Positions 34,966 to 44,870 are shown, numbered from the stretch's first letter. The stretch: 64,000 bases of DNA from a bacterium (GCA_016124945.1 WGMT01000014.1:1-64000); one strand, 5' to 3'. Translations and numbers: made by a program. The notes: generated by a model from the letters alone, not told the origin.

Positions 34966-36684
34966 TTAACTGGCGAGCCAGACGTTCCACACCATGAAAT
35001 CTGGGCGGTCCGTAAATCCCTGAACTTCGGCCCGAACGGCGCGGAATGCGTAGCGTTCCCCAAACTGAATGTAGGGAACCTCCTCGTAGAATGCGCGCTG
35101 GAGATCGACCCAAAGCTCCTTGCGTTTGTCTTGATCGGTTTCGGTAATGAGGCTTGCGTAAGCACCAGTGACACCGGGCGATGTTGTCCAACCGGGCCAG
35201 TTAGAGGTATAGGCGGAGGTGCCAAGCGGATCGCCTGCAAAGCCGATGCCCGTGCTGAAAATTTCATAGGCATCGGGGTCGCTACGATTTGTTACGACTG
35301 TGGGCCAGTCGGAGACGACTAACTCTACGTTAAGCCCTGCTTCTGCCCACTGCTGGGTGGCGATTAGGGCGCTACGATACATGTAATCGAAGTCGCGTGT
35401 TGTGATCCACCGCAATGGTTCACCATCGTAGTCGGTTTCCGCAATCAGTTGGCGCGCTTTTTCAAGATCACGTGTTTCGTATAGCTCTTTGCCTTCTTCT
35501 GTGTACCAGAAGGCCCACTCTGGGCCGGCCAAAGAAGCAAAGGCGCCGTAGAATTCGGGATTGTCCACTGTGCCGGCCATGACCTCAAACGCGTCTGTTG
35601 CTGCCAACGCCGCCTGACGTAACTTCTGATCGGCGAATGGACCTTTCTGCTTGTTGAACACACCAACCGCTTTGGAGCCGGGCTTGATCACAAACGGGAT
35701 CAGGTTTTGATCGCTTACAACCTGCTCGTACTGAGCCGGAGAGAGGTCGTAGGCGATGTGATATTCGCCTGCAATGAGGCCGTTTAGGCGTGTGGTTGCA
35801 TCGGGAACTGGGATGAACTCAATGACGCCGGCATAAGCATGACGCCGTCCACCGCGACCGTCAATGGGTTCGTCGCGGGCGGAATAATCCTCGAATCGTT
35901 CCATCACCACAGAGCGATCGAGCACCCATTCAGTGACCTTATAGGGCCCGGTACCGATGGCATCGGCAATTTCTGTAATCTGGCTATCGGGATTCTCTTC
36001 TACGGACTCATCGTAGTACTTCTCAACGATTTCTGAAGGCAGAACCCCGAAGAGGCCACCATAATGACCGATCCCGTACAAGAAGCCGCCGTTCGGCTCA
36101 GAAAAGACGATCTCGATCGTGTGATCGTCCAGGGCTGTAATGCTTTCACTCGCCGCCAGCAAAGACGAACCACGCTGTGTCATACGTTGCCAACGTAGCA
36201 TCGAAGCCAGTACGTCTTCTGACGTCATGACCTTGCCATTGTGGAAATTGACACCCTGCCGCAACTGAATTGTGAAGACTGTACCGTCTTCGGAAACGTC
36301 CATACCTTCGGCCAAATCGGGAATGTAGATATTCCCTTCGCCCATGGTGAAAAGGTATTCATAGACATGGCCCATTACATCGCGGTTGATGTTCGGCGTC
36401 CCCCACATCAGGTCTAGTGAGGCAAGGTCGCTGTTCAGCGCAACGATTAATTTATCAAAACGTTGTGCGCTTTCAGATCCTGTCTGCGCCACTGGTGCCG
36501 CATCAGAACCTGCCGGCGCTGTGGTTGTTGCCCCTGGTTCAACTGTAGCACAGGCGCTTAGCATGCTGGCCACGGCCGGCGCTGTTAACCCAAGTGCAAA
36601 GGCCCGTTTCATAAACTCACGCCTGTTCAATTGCCCTGTGGATTTCTGCCGCATCAGTTGGTGTATATTGAGATAATTCACCAT
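34966..36684 (-). CDS. ABC solute-binding protein with Tat-type lipoprotein signal (SBP_bac_5)
   Basis: 572 residues. The signal has a twin-arginine start (NRREFMKRAFALGLTAPAVA) and a lipobox SAC with Cys45, so it is probably exported folded and lipid-anchored. The SBP_bac_5 body shows FTIQLRQGVNFHNGKVMTSE near residue 150 and a C-terminal RKELWVDLQRAFYEEVPYIQ. First gene of the eight-gene minus operon with two permeases, two amidohydrolases, an FGGY kinase and two PLP enzymes; the ligand is expected to be their substrate. GGGG precedes the chosen ATG by about 7 nt. Confidence 0.92.
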   Translation of the reverse strand: MVNYLNIHQLMRQKSTGQLNRREFMKRAFALGLTAPAVASMLSACATVEPGATTTAPAGSDAAPVAQTGSESAQRFDKLIVALNSDLASLDLMWGTPNINRDVMGHVYEYLFTMGEGNIYIPDLAEGMDVSEDGTVFTIQLRQGVNFHNGKVMTSEDVLASMLRWQRMTQRGSSLLAASESITALDDHTIEIVFSEPNGGFLYGIGHYGGLFGVLPSEIVEKYYDESVEENPDSQITEIADAIGTGPYKVTEWVLDRSVVMERFEDYSARDEPIDGRGGRRHAYAGVIEFIPVPDATTRLNGLIAGEYHIAYDLSPAQYEQVVSDQNLIPFVIKPGSKAVGVFNKQKGPFADQKLRQAALAATDAFEVMAGTVDNPEFYGAFASLAGPEWAFWYTEEGKELYETRDLEKARQLIAETDYDGEPLRWITTRDFDYMYRSALIATQQWAEAGLNVELVVSDWPTVVTNRSDPDAYEIFSTGIGFAGDPLGTSAYTSNWPGWTTSPGVTGAYASLITETDQDKRKELWVDLQRAFYEEVPYIQFGERYAFRAVRAEVQGFTDRPDFMVWNVWLAS

Positions 36685-37273
36685 TTCTGATCCCCTTTCC
36701 TTACTTCGTTATGAATGGATGTGAAATACGCATGCAGAGGCGTAAAGCCTCTTCTCAGTGTTGGTGAGTTTGTATGGATGTCGTATCACGTGCCACTACA
36801 AACGGGGGATTCTGTTTGTAGCCACTCAATCTACAGGCTGGTGCGAGTGAATCGGTTTAGTTGGCGGTAGGATATTCTGAAAACGATTGTCTAGAGGTGG
36901 AAAACAGTATAGCATAGCAATAAAAGAGGGGGCAACCGATGAAAATCTGCCTACAGGCCTGCAAAAGATATTGTGCGGGGGACACGCACGCCTTTGTGCG
37001 CGTCCCCCTATCAGGTTAGCGTTGTCATGAGAGCTAGGTTGAGACGATGCGTTTGGGATCGTCACGTCGGCGGTCGGCGTGGAGGATGTGTGTATGGGTG
37101 AGGTGTATGCTAGAGGTTAAAACGAGGTTCACACTGTAACAGCGCTAACGTCAGCAAGATATAAACATCCGATTTTCACCCAATGTCCATTCTGGTCAGA
37201 CGGGAAGACGCGTGATACAACATGTGCAATGTATCATCGCTGTGCGACCAAGAGAGTGATTGCGAGGTGACCA
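36685..37273. other. Long intergenic region with hairpin and palindrome
   Basis: 589 bp without a gene, upstream of both the minus operon and the plus-strand monooxygenase relic. GGGGGACACGCAC and GTGCGCGTCCCCC at 36977-37008 form a strong hairpin. AGAGGCGTAAAGCCTCTT lies near 36731. TGATACA and TGTATCA (37212-37218, 37229-37235) form a 7-bp inverted repeat with a 10-nt spacer, a candidate operator. An A/T-rich stretch near 36895-36930 could hold the operon promoter. Confidence 0.55.
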
Positions 37274-38176
37274 TTGACAGAGACAACACCTGTGCCTGCA
37301 CCCGATTTTGAAATCGGGCTGTATTCATTTGCGGACTGACGCCCGACCTGCGCACCGGCGCGATGATCAGCCCTGCGCACAGGCTGGAGAATTTGCTGGA
37401 GAGCATTGTCCTGGCCGAAGAGGTGGGGCTGGATGTCTTTGGGCTGGGCTGAGATCATGGCCGGACGGGGATCGTTCATCGAGTCGTTTCCCCTCTTCGG
37501 CTATGATTTGAAGGACTACGATGCGCTGTTCAGCGAAAAGCTAGACCTGCTGCTGCAACTTAGAGAGCCGGAACAGGTCACCTGGTCGGGCCGGTTTCGC
37601 CCGCCGCTGAGCGGACAGGGTGTTTACCCGCGCCCCGTGCAGAGTCCGCTGCCGGTCTGGGTGGTGGTGGGTGGCACGCCGCAATCAGTGGTGCGCGCCG
37701 CCACGTTGGGGTTGCCGATGGCGCTGGCCATCATCGGTGGCAACCCGGCCCAGTTTGCCCCGTTTGTGGATCTCTACCACGAAACGGGCAGACAGGCCGG
37801 ACATGACCCGACGCGGTTGCGCGTGAGCATCAACAGTCACGGCTACCTGGCCGACGGTGCCCAACAGGCCGTGGACGAAGCGTTTCCGTCCTTTGCGCAG
37901 GTGATGAACAAGATCGGGCGCGAGCGCGGCTGGCCACCCATGTCGCGGGGACAGTTTGAGGCGTCTTGTGCGCTGCGCGGAGCCAATTTTGTGGGCAGCC
38001 CCAACGAGGTGATCGAGAAAATCCTCCACCAGCATGAACTCTTCGGCCACCAACGCTTGCTGCTGCAAATCAGCATCGGCACCATGCCCCATGCCCAGGT
38101 GATGCACGCCATTGAACTGCTGGGCACAATGGTCGCGCCGGTAGTGCGCGCCGAAATCGCTCGACAAACCGCCTAA
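37274..38176 (+). pseudogene. Luciferase-like flavin-dependent monooxygenase with internal deletion and frameshifts
   Basis: A TTG start at 37274 gives a sequence ending IGLYSFAD, then TGA caused by a missing base. The next frame carries [20 protein letters not shown] and DVFGLG. At about 37442 it jumps frame and position to [20 protein letters not shown]. In LLM-class enzymes (F420- or FMN-dependent) about 50-60 residues normally lie between DVFG-x-G and RAEIM, including EHH and the strand SAVTVLSSDDPVR. The C-terminal 256 residues are intact. The active-site half is lost, so this is not a working enzyme. Confidence 0.88.
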
Positions 38177-38198
38177 CTTCCAACATACAAGGCCTACT

Positions 38199-38789
38199 TT
38201 GTCCTATCAAAACCGTGTCACCCCAACCGGACAAATCATCGCCACGCCTGCCCGTGGCACCTTCATGGGTAACCGGGGCGTGCTGCACAACCCAGAGGGC
38301 GAAATCGTGCGCGTCTTCCAGGGCAAGCGCTGGATTACCTGTCTACTTGAGTTCAAAGGACGCCGTCGGCCCATAATGACACCGGGCCGCTACACCGAAC
38401 TCTTCTTCTTAGACGAAGCCACAGCGCTGGCGGCAGGGCACCGTCCTTGCCGGGAGTGTCGTCGCCGCGACTTCGATCATTTTGCCGCGCTCTGGCGCTC
38501 CGTCTACGGCGGAACAGGTAAGGCGGACGAGTTGGACCGTCAATTGCATCAAGAACGCACTGCTGAATCAAAGCCGACCTACACAACTCTCGATGATCTG
38601 CCCAACGGCGTCTTTGTCCAGAACGAGAACGCCGCAGCGCTGCTGATCTGGCAACGCCAGCTCCATCTGTGGACGCCGTTTGGATATAGCACCACGTTTC
38701 CCTTGACAACACCTGGCACGTTTACGCTCCTGACGCCGCTATCCACGCTGCAGGTGATACGAGCAGGCTACATGCCTGTGGTCGGCTGA
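38199..38789 (+). CDS. Conserved hypothetical protein with CxxC-type motif
   Basis: 196 residues from a TTG start at 38199; an ATG at residue 23 is an alternative, but the segment before it (VTPTGQIIATPARGTFMGNR) looks conserved in similar bacterial proteins, so I keep the longer form. A cluster GHRPCRECRRRDF near residue 85 resembles a small metal-binding or Ada-like motif but lacks a second Cys pair. The C-terminal half is rich in Thr and aromatic residues. No function is known to me. It lies 22 bp after the monooxygenase relic and is followed by about 290 bp without a gene (38790-39080). Confidence 0.7.
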   Translation: MSYQNRVTPTGQIIATPARGTFMGNRGVLHNPEGEIVRVFQGKRWITCLLEFKGRRRPIMTPGRYTELFFLDEATALAAGHRPCRECRRRDFDHFAALWRSVYGGTGKADELDRQLHQERTAESKPTYTTLDDLPNGVFVQNENAAALLIWQRQLHLWTPFGYSTTFPLTTPGTFTLLTPLSTLQVIRAGYMPVVG

Positions 38790-39080
38790 AAATCGAGCTG
38801 CATCCCCACTTTTCTGTTCCTATCATCGATGTTAGAGAGAATGCTCTTTGTTTTCTCCTGTTTGCGCAGATGTTCGATCTCGGCGTTTCTTTCTCATCTA
38901 CTTCAAGGTTTTGACAAGCGATCAATGTCTCCTTATACTTTCGAACTTAGGCCCACTGTTGCTCTACGATTATTTATCTCCCCTGTAGCCACTCTCCGCT
39001 ACTTCCAATTTGTCAAACTGTATCTTAGTTCTGGTCTTTTCTGTCATCGAAATCACATCCATCAATAAAAGGATAGGACC

Positions 39081-40694
39081 ATGCTTCGAAGAGTCGCCTT
39101 GCTTTTGATCCTGTTGACCGCGCTGCTCTCGGCCTGCGCCGCACCTGCTGCTCCCCAACCGAGCGCGCCACCCGCCGAAGAAGCCGCCGCCCCGTCACAG
39201 ACCCCGGCGGACACCATCGTCGCCGCCGTGCCCAACGAACCCTCCACCTGGGACTATGACTTCGTCCAGGGCGATTTGGTGGGCCTGTCGATGGTGAAGA
39301 ATGTCGATCCCTTCTTGCTCGATCACCCTGTGGTCGATTCGGGCAACGGCTATTTGACGCTGGACACCACCCAACTCGTGGGCGTCTACGCTGATTCGTA
39401 CACCGTCTCCGAAGACGGCCTCACCTGGACCATCACCATGAAGGACGGCCTTACCTTCCCCAGCGGCGCAGCGGCAGACGCCGAAGCCTACCGAGCCTCC
39501 AAGGAACGCGGGCTGAACTTCCAGGCCAATGTGGGCTTTGTCTTCGGCACCATCGGTGTGCCCACCACCGATCACCTGACGGTGGACGGCAATACGATTA
39601 CGATTCAGCACGATTTCTTCTCGTCGCTCCAGCCCTACATGCACGCCATCGGTTCGTTCTTCTACGCTCCGGCCACCTGGGCCGAAAACGGCAGCACCGA
39701 AGATCCGTGGGCCACGGATTGGAAGAGCAAGAATCCCGGTTCGGGTGGGCCGTACACCGTGGCCGAACAGGTCGCCGGTCAGCGCATTGTGCTGGAGAAG
39801 AACCCCAACTGGCCCGGGGAAGTGATGAACGAGCGCGTGGAAGTGCAGATCGTGCCGTCTGAGGCCAACCGTGTGCTCATGCTCCGGCGCGGTGACATCG
39901 ACATCGCCTTCGGCCTGGGCCGCAAGGACGTGCTGGCGCTGGAAAGTGAACCAGGCATCAAGGTGCTCTCCATCCCCACCACAGACGCCGTGATGCTGGT
40001 GATGAACCACAGCATGCCGCCCTTCGACAACGCCGACTTCCGCAAGGCGCTGGCCTACGCCGTCCCCTACGAAGACATTCTTAGCGCTGTCTACGGTGGC
40101 AACGCCACACCCATGCGCTCCGTCATGCCCAACGGCATGCCCGGCTACACCGACGAATACTTCGTCTACGACACCAACCTCGACATGGCGCGCGAACTGC
40201 TGGCCGCTTCGGGCGTCACCAACCCGTCCATTGAGTTGACGGTGGAAGCGGGCATCAGCGAACATTCGCAGATTGCCCTGCTCGTGCAGAACGCCCTCAG
40301 CCAGATCGGCGTCACCGTGACGATTCAAGAGTTGGATTCCACCACGATTGCCGAGCAGCGGGCGCAGCGCGGCCTGCCCTTCCTGCTGCATCAAGGCATC
40401 GCCTGGATCAACGATCCTGAATATCACTTCAACCTCTCGCTGGTGCCCACCGGTTTCCTCAACTTTGGCGACTACAACAACGAACGCATCGCCGAGATTG
40501 TGGCTGAGTCGTCACAGATCGTCGACGCTGCCGAACGCTTCGCCGCCTACGCCGAAGCCCAGGAAATCGCCATGGACGAACTGCCCTTCATCCCCCTGGC
40601 CCAGCCCAACTACGTCGTCGCCATGCGCGACAACGTGCAGGGCTACACCTACGCCAGCGATCAGGTCTACCGGTTCTGGACGATGCATAAGTAG
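39081..40694 (+). CDS. ABC solute-binding lipoprotein (SBP_bac_5), first gene of a complete importer operon
   Basis: 537 residues. Lipoprotein signal LLLILLTALLSACAAPAAP with Cys19, Ala/Pro spacer, then the SBP_bac_5 fold (WTITMKDGLTFPSGAAADAE near residue 117, FRKALAYAVPYEDILSAVYG near 320). It binds an oligopeptide-like ligand for the DppB-DppC-DppD-DppF importer encoded next. The linked HyuB/HyuA genes suggest a cyclic amide or modified amino acid as ligand. Its stop is followed at once by a heptamer island. Confidence 0.94.
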   Translation: MLRRVALLLILLTALLSACAAPAAPQPSAPPAEEAAAPSQTPADTIVAAVPNEPSTWDYDFVQGDLVGLSMVKNVDPFLLDHPVVDSGNGYLTLDTTQLVGVYADSYTVSEDGLTWTITMKDGLTFPSGAAADAEAYRASKERGLNFQANVGFVFGTIGVPTTDHLTVDGNTITIQHDFFSSLQPYMHAIGSFFYAPATWAENGSTEDPWATDWKSKNPGSGGPYTVAEQVAGQRIVLEKNPNWPGEVMNERVEVQIVPSEANRVLMLRRGDIDIAFGLGRKDVLALESEPGIKVLSIPTTDAVMLVMNHSMPPFDNADFRKALAYAVPYEDILSAVYGGNATPMRSVMPNGMPGYTDEYFVYDTNLDMARELLAASGVTNPSIELTVEAGISEHSQIALLVQNALSQIGVTVTIQELDSTTIAEQRAQRGLPFLLHQGIAWINDPEYHFNLSLVPTGFLNFGDYNNERIAEIVAESSQIVDAAERFAAYAEAQEIAMDELPFIPLAQPNYVVAMRDNVQGYTYASDQVYRFWTMHK

Positions 40695-40898
40695 TGATTG
40701 GTGATTGGTGATTGGGATCGCGTGGAGGTTGTTGGTTGGGCGGGGAGATGATGCTGTAAAGAGTTGATGATGGGATGATGCAGTTATCGTGATGATAACT
40801 ATCATCCCACCATCCCATCATCTCCCCACCCGAAAACGCCCCACCCCCAGTCAACCTTCTATGCAAGATCCCAATCACCAGTCACCAATCACCAATCC
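40694..40898. repeat. Heptamer island, GATTGGT array with inner palindrome
   Basis: TGATTGGTGATTGGTGATTG at about 40695 and CCAATCACCAGTCACCAATC at about 40870 are the inverted ends. Between them GGGATGATGCAGTTATCGTG with its mirrored TAACTATCATCCC forms a long palindrome at about 40770-40825. Located between binding-protein and permease genes, it can fold into a large hairpin. Confidence 0.82.
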
Positions 40899-40910
40899 CT
40901 AGGACATGCC

Positions 40911-41924
40911 ATGTCTCTCTGGCGTTATGCGCTGCGAAGGACGCTGCTGTTGGTGCCGGTGTTATTGGGCATTACGGTGGTAGCCTTCGCCTTGACTCAC
41001 GTTGTGCCGCGCAATCCGGTTTATGCGCTGGTGGGCACTTTTGCCGATCAGAAGTTGGTAGATGAGACGATCAAGCGCTATGGGCTGGATCAGCCGCTGT
41101 CTACCCAATACCTTCGCTACATGGGCAACCTGCTGCAAGGGGACCTGGGCACGTCGATCCGCAGTGGCCGACCTGTGATTGATGAGATGCTGGTGCGGCT
41201 GCCTGCCACCTTGGAACTGACGACGCTGGCGCTGCTGCTGGCGTTGTTCGTCGCCCTCGTGCTGGGAACGGTGGCCGCGCTCAACTACGGGCGCGGTCCC
41301 GATGTGGCGGCGCGGCTGCTGGCGCTGGTAGGCAACTCCCTGCCCGAATTCTGGCTGGGGCTGATCTTTGTCTTCGTCTTCTACTTTCAATTGGGCTGGG
41401 CGCCCCCGCCTATAGGACGCATCGCCAGCGGGATTACGCCGCCTGCCGCCGTTACTAACCTCTACCTGATCGACGCTGTCCTCACAGCCGACTGGCGTGC
41501 GTTCGGCTCAGCACTGGCGCAGATGGCACTGCCGGTGATCACCCTCGCCTTCGTGGTGATGGCCCCGATCATGCGCACCGTGCGCGCCAATGTGCTCGAA
41601 GTGCTCAACGCGCCCTACGTCCGCTGCGCCCGCGCGCATGGACTGAGCCGCCGTCGCCTGCTCGTCACCTACGTCCTGCGCAATGCCCTGCTTTCGGTGG
41701 TGACGCTGGTGGCGATCATCTACGGCTACCTGCTCGGCGGCGCGGTGCTGATCGAAAAGGTCTTCTCGTGGCCGGGGTTGGGGCAGTGGGCGGCCAACGC
41801 CATCGTCACCCAGGACTATCCGGTGGTGCAGGCGTTTGTCCTGTTGGCGGCGACTTTTTACGTACTCGTCTACCTGCTGGCCGATCTGCTGCTGGCAGTG
41901 ATGGACCCGCGGATCAGGTACTGA
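40911..41924 (+). CDS. ABC transporter permease, DppB/OppB type
   Basis: 337 residues. Family start ALRRTLLLVPVLLGITVVAF, periplasmic KRYGLDQPLSTQYLRYMGNL, EAA loop near YVRCARAHGLSRRRLLVTYV and the end VMDPRIRY. Forms the translocation path with the next DppC-type protein. The gene for the latter starts about 110 bp on, after a short piece of ATCCGTGT repeat. Confidence 0.94.
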   Translation: MSLWRYALRRTLLLVPVLLGITVVAFALTHVVPRNPVYALVGTFADQKLVDETIKRYGLDQPLSTQYLRYMGNLLQGDLGTSIRSGRPVIDEMLVRLPATLELTTLALLLALFVALVLGTVAALNYGRGPDVAARLLALVGNSLPEFWLGLIFVFVFYFQLGWAPPPIGRIASGITPPAAVTNLYLIDAVLTADWRAFGSALAQMALPVITLAFVVMAPIMRTVRANVLEVLNAPYVRCARAHGLSRRRLLVTYVLRNALLSVVTLVAIIYGYLLGGAVLIEKVFSWPGLGQWAANAIVTQDYPVVQAFVLLAATFYVLVYLLADLLLAVMDPRIRY

Positions 41925-42037
41925 GCGGAGACGCTACCACCGGGAGAGTGATCCACGGAGGCACACGTGGTGAATCAATTGAAATTTGATCCGTGTTCTC
42001 TTCGATCCGTGTCCACAAGTTCTCTTGCAGGGAGACA

Positions 42038-42928
42038 ATGACCCAATCCGTGCACAATATGGAATCGACACCCCTCGAAGCCGTGGACGCCACCGGCTGG
42101 CGGCGGCTGCGGTTGGTGCTCTGGCAAGAAAAGCTGACCTTGCTCGGCGCGTTGATCTTGGCGATCTACCTGATTCTGGCGCTGATCGCGCCGTGGATCG
42201 CGCCCGTCGATCCCAACGCCATCAACCTCAATGTGATGCTCTCGCCGCCCACACCCGCCCATCCCTTCGGCACCGACAGCGTGGGGCGCGACATCTTCTC
42301 GCGCACACTAGTAGCAGCGCGCATCGACATCGGCCTCGCCCTGGGCGCGGTGATCCTCTCGATCACGCTGGGGACGCTGTTGGGCATGGCGGCGGGCTAC
42401 GCCGGCGGCTGGCTCGACGAGGTGATCATGCGCTCGATGGACATTTTGCAGTCGTTCCCGGCCTTCATCCTGGCGTTAGGCGTCGTGGCCGCGCTGGGGC
42501 AGGGGCTATTCAACATTCTCGTGGTGGTGGCGTTCATCAACATTCCGTCGTACGCACGGTTGATCCGTACCGAGTTTCTCTCGAATCGGGAACGCCAATA
42601 CGCCGACGCCGCGCGTATGGTAGGCAACTCGCACACAAGGATCGTCTTCCGCCACCTGCTGCCCAACAGCGTGACGCCGCTCTTGGCGATTGCGTCACTT
42701 AACTTCGGCTGGGCCATCCTCACCACCGCCGGGCTTTCGTTCCTGGGCATCGGCGTGCGCCCGCCCACCGCCGAATGGGGACAGATGATCGCCACCGGCA
42801 GCGAAGAACTGGTGCGCGGCATCTGGTGGACGTCGTTCTTCCCCGGCATGGCGCTCTTTGTCTTTGTGTTGGGCTGCAATCTGCTTGGCGACGGCGTGCA
42901 AAAACTACTCGACCCACGTTCCTGGTGA
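42038..42928 (+). CDS. ABC transporter permease, DppC/OppC type
   Basis: 296 residues from the ATG at 42038, preceded by GGGAG. N-terminal helix LTLLGALILAIYLILALIAP, HPFGTDSVGRDIFSR loop typical of DppC, EAA loop near YADAARMVGNSHTRIVFRHL, end GDGVQKLLDPRSW. The stop lies 8 bp before the first ATPase gene, so translation is probably coupled. Confidence 0.94.
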   Translation: MTQSVHNMESTPLEAVDATGWRRLRLVLWQEKLTLLGALILAIYLILALIAPWIAPVDPNAINLNVMLSPPTPAHPFGTDSVGRDIFSRTLVAARIDIGLALGAVILSITLGTLLGMAAGYAGGWLDEVIMRSMDILQSFPAFILALGVVAALGQGLFNILVVVAFINIPSYARLIRTEFLSNRERQYADAARMVGNSHTRIVFRHLLPNSVTPLLAIASLNFGWAILTTAGLSFLGIGVRPPTAEWGQMIATGSEELVRGIWWTSFFPGMALFVFVLGCNLLGDGVQKLLDPRSW

Positions 42929-42936
42929 CCTGACCC

Positions 42937-43914
42937 ATGCCGCTTCTTTCGATTCAAGATCTGCATCTGGAAATCAGCCGCCCCGGCAGCCACGTGTCGG
43001 TGCTGCACGGCGTCAACCTGCACGTGGACGCCGGGGAAATCGTTGGGCTGGTCGGCGAGACCGGTTCGGGCAAGACGTTGACGGCCATGTCGATCCTCAA
43101 TTTGTTGCCGTCGGGGGCGCGCTTCACGGCGGGCGTAATTCACTTCGACGGTGTGGACATTTGCCGCGCCGACGCTGAACAGATCCACCAACTGCGCGGA
43201 CGCGCCATCGGCGCCATCTTCCAACAGCCACGCGCCGCGCTCAACCCAACGCGTCCGGTGGTGGATCAAGTGGCGGATCGCTACGCCGATCTGCTCGGCC
43301 TGGGACGCCGTGCCGCATTGGACGCAGCTTTCGAGCAGTTACGGCAGGTGGGTATCCCTGATCCACGAGTGCGGGGGAAGCAGTACCCACATCAGCTTTC
43401 AGGCGGCATGTGCCAGCGTGTGATGGTGGCGATGGCGATTGCCGCTGGTCCGCGCCTGCTGCTGGCCGACGAGCCGACCACCGGCCTCGATGTGACCTTG
43501 CAAGACCAAATTTTGCGACTGATTACGAATCTGTCGCAGGCGGCGGGCATGGCTGTCCTTTTGATTACGCATGACCTGGCCGTGGTGGCGCAGACCTGTC
43601 AACGGGTGGCGGTGATGTACGCCGGCGAAGTGGTGGAAAGCGGACCGACCGACGAAATCCTCAGCCGCCCCAAGCACCCGTACACCGTAGGCTTGATCGA
43701 AGCCGTGGCGGGGCTGGAAGCAGGACGCCGCCCAGAGGCGATCCCCGGTGTGGTGCCGCGCTTCCGCCAACCGCCACACTTCTGCCCGTTCGTGGATCGC
43801 TGTCCACGCGCCTTTGATCGCTGCCGCGTCGAGCGTCCACAACTGCGGGCACTGAACGGGCAAGAGGTCGCCTGTCACCTTTACGCGGAAACCACCACCG
43901 GGGAGGCGCGTTGA
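42937..43914 (+). CDS. ABC transporter ATPase, DppD/OppD type
   Basis: 325 residues. Walker A GETGSGKT near residue 41, Q-loop in GAIFQQPRAALNP, signature LSGGMCQRVMVA near 157, Walker B LLLADEPTTGLD near 180 and the C-terminal oligopeptide/nickel domain with a Cys cluster (FCPFVDRCPRAFDRC near 285) that may hold iron-sulfur or zinc. It powers the importer with the next gene product. It overlaps that gene by 4 bp (ATGA type). Confidence 0.96.
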   Translation: MPLLSIQDLHLEISRPGSHVSVLHGVNLHVDAGEIVGLVGETGSGKTLTAMSILNLLPSGARFTAGVIHFDGVDICRADAEQIHQLRGRAIGAIFQQPRAALNPTRPVVDQVADRYADLLGLGRRAALDAAFEQLRQVGIPDPRVRGKQYPHQLSGGMCQRVMVAMAIAAGPRLLLADEPTTGLDVTLQDQILRLITNLSQAAGMAVLLITHDLAVVAQTCQRVAVMYAGEVVESGPTDEILSRPKHPYTVGLIEAVAGLEAGRRPEAIPGVVPRFRQPPHFCPFVDRCPRAFDRCRVERPQLRALNGQEVACHLYAETTTGEAR

Positions 43915-44870
43915 TGCTGTCGGTGACGAAGTTGCGCCGGGAGTTTTATCTGCGCCACGGCTGGTTTGATCGGCGCGTCCTCGTGGCCGTGGACGACGTC
44001 TCGTTTGCCGTGGCGCGTGGAAAAACCATCGCCGTGGTAGGAGAAAGCGGATCGGGCAAGACGACGCTGGGCCGCTGCATCGTCGGCCTGTTGCCATCCA
44101 CCGCGGGGACAATCGAAATCGATCAGATCAACCCGTCCACGCTGCCGGCGCCCCAGGCCAAAGAGTTCCGACGGCGCATCCAGATGGTCTTTCAGGACCC
44201 CGACGAGTCGCTCAACCCGCGCATGTCCATTGCCGACACGCTGCACGAACCGCTGCGCCGCTGGCACCGTCTGCGCGGGGACGCACTGCACCGCCGCACT
44301 GCCGAGTTGCTGGATCAGGTGCAGCTTTCGCCGCGCCTGCTGGGCTATCATCCACACCATCTATCGGGCGGGCAGCAGCAGCGCGTCGGCATCGCCCGCG
44401 CCCTGGCCGCCCAACCCGATGTCATCGTCCTCGACGAGCCGACGTCGGCGCTGGATGTGTCGGTGCAGGCGCAGATCCTCAACCTGCTGGTGGATCTGCA
44501 ACAGCAACACCAGATGACCTATCTGCTGATTTCCCACGATCTGGCCACCGTGCGCTATCTGGCCCAGGAAGTGATCGTCCTTTATCTGGGGCGCGTGGTG
44601 GAGCAGGGACCAGTGGCGGCCATCTTCGACAACCCGCAACACCCGTACACGCGCGCGCTGCTCACCTCCGCGCCCCGCCTGCACGCCCTCCCCCGCGCCG
44701 ACCGGCTGATCCTGCGCGGCGAAGTGGGCAACCCCGGCGACATCGGCCGCGGCTGCGCGCTGGCCCCGCGCTGTCCACTGGCGGAGGCACACTGCGCGGA
44801 GACACCGCAGGCCCTCGCGCCGGTGGGGACCAATCACACCGTCGCCTGCCAGATCGTGACGCGGACATGA
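43911..44870 (+). CDS. ABC transporter ATPase, DppF/OppF type
   Basis: 319 residues. Walker A GESGSGKTTLGR near residue 43, signature LSGGQQQRVGIARAL near 152, Walker B VIVLDEPTSALDVS near 174, H-loop in LLISHDLATV and the oligopeptide C-terminal domain ending with GRGCALAPRCPLAEAHC. Pairs with the DppD-type ATPase. These are the only intact importer ATPases in the window and could also energise the two ATPase-less permease pairs at 9.9-11.7 and 33.0-34.9 kb. Confidence 0.96.
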   Translation: MMLSVTKLRREFYLRHGWFDRRVLVAVDDVSFAVARGKTIAVVGESGSGKTTLGRCIVGLLPSTAGTIEIDQINPSTLPAPQAKEFRRRIQMVFQDPDESLNPRMSIADTLHEPLRRWHRLRGDALHRRTAELLDQVQLSPRLLGYHPHHLSGGQQQRVGIARALAAQPDVIVLDEPTSALDVSVQAQILNLLVDLQQQHQMTYLLISHDLATVRYLAQEVIVLYLGRVVEQGPVAAIFDNPQHPYTRALLTSAPRLHALPRADRLILRGEVGNPGDIGRGCALAPRCPLAEAHCAETPQALAPVGTNHTVACQIVTRT

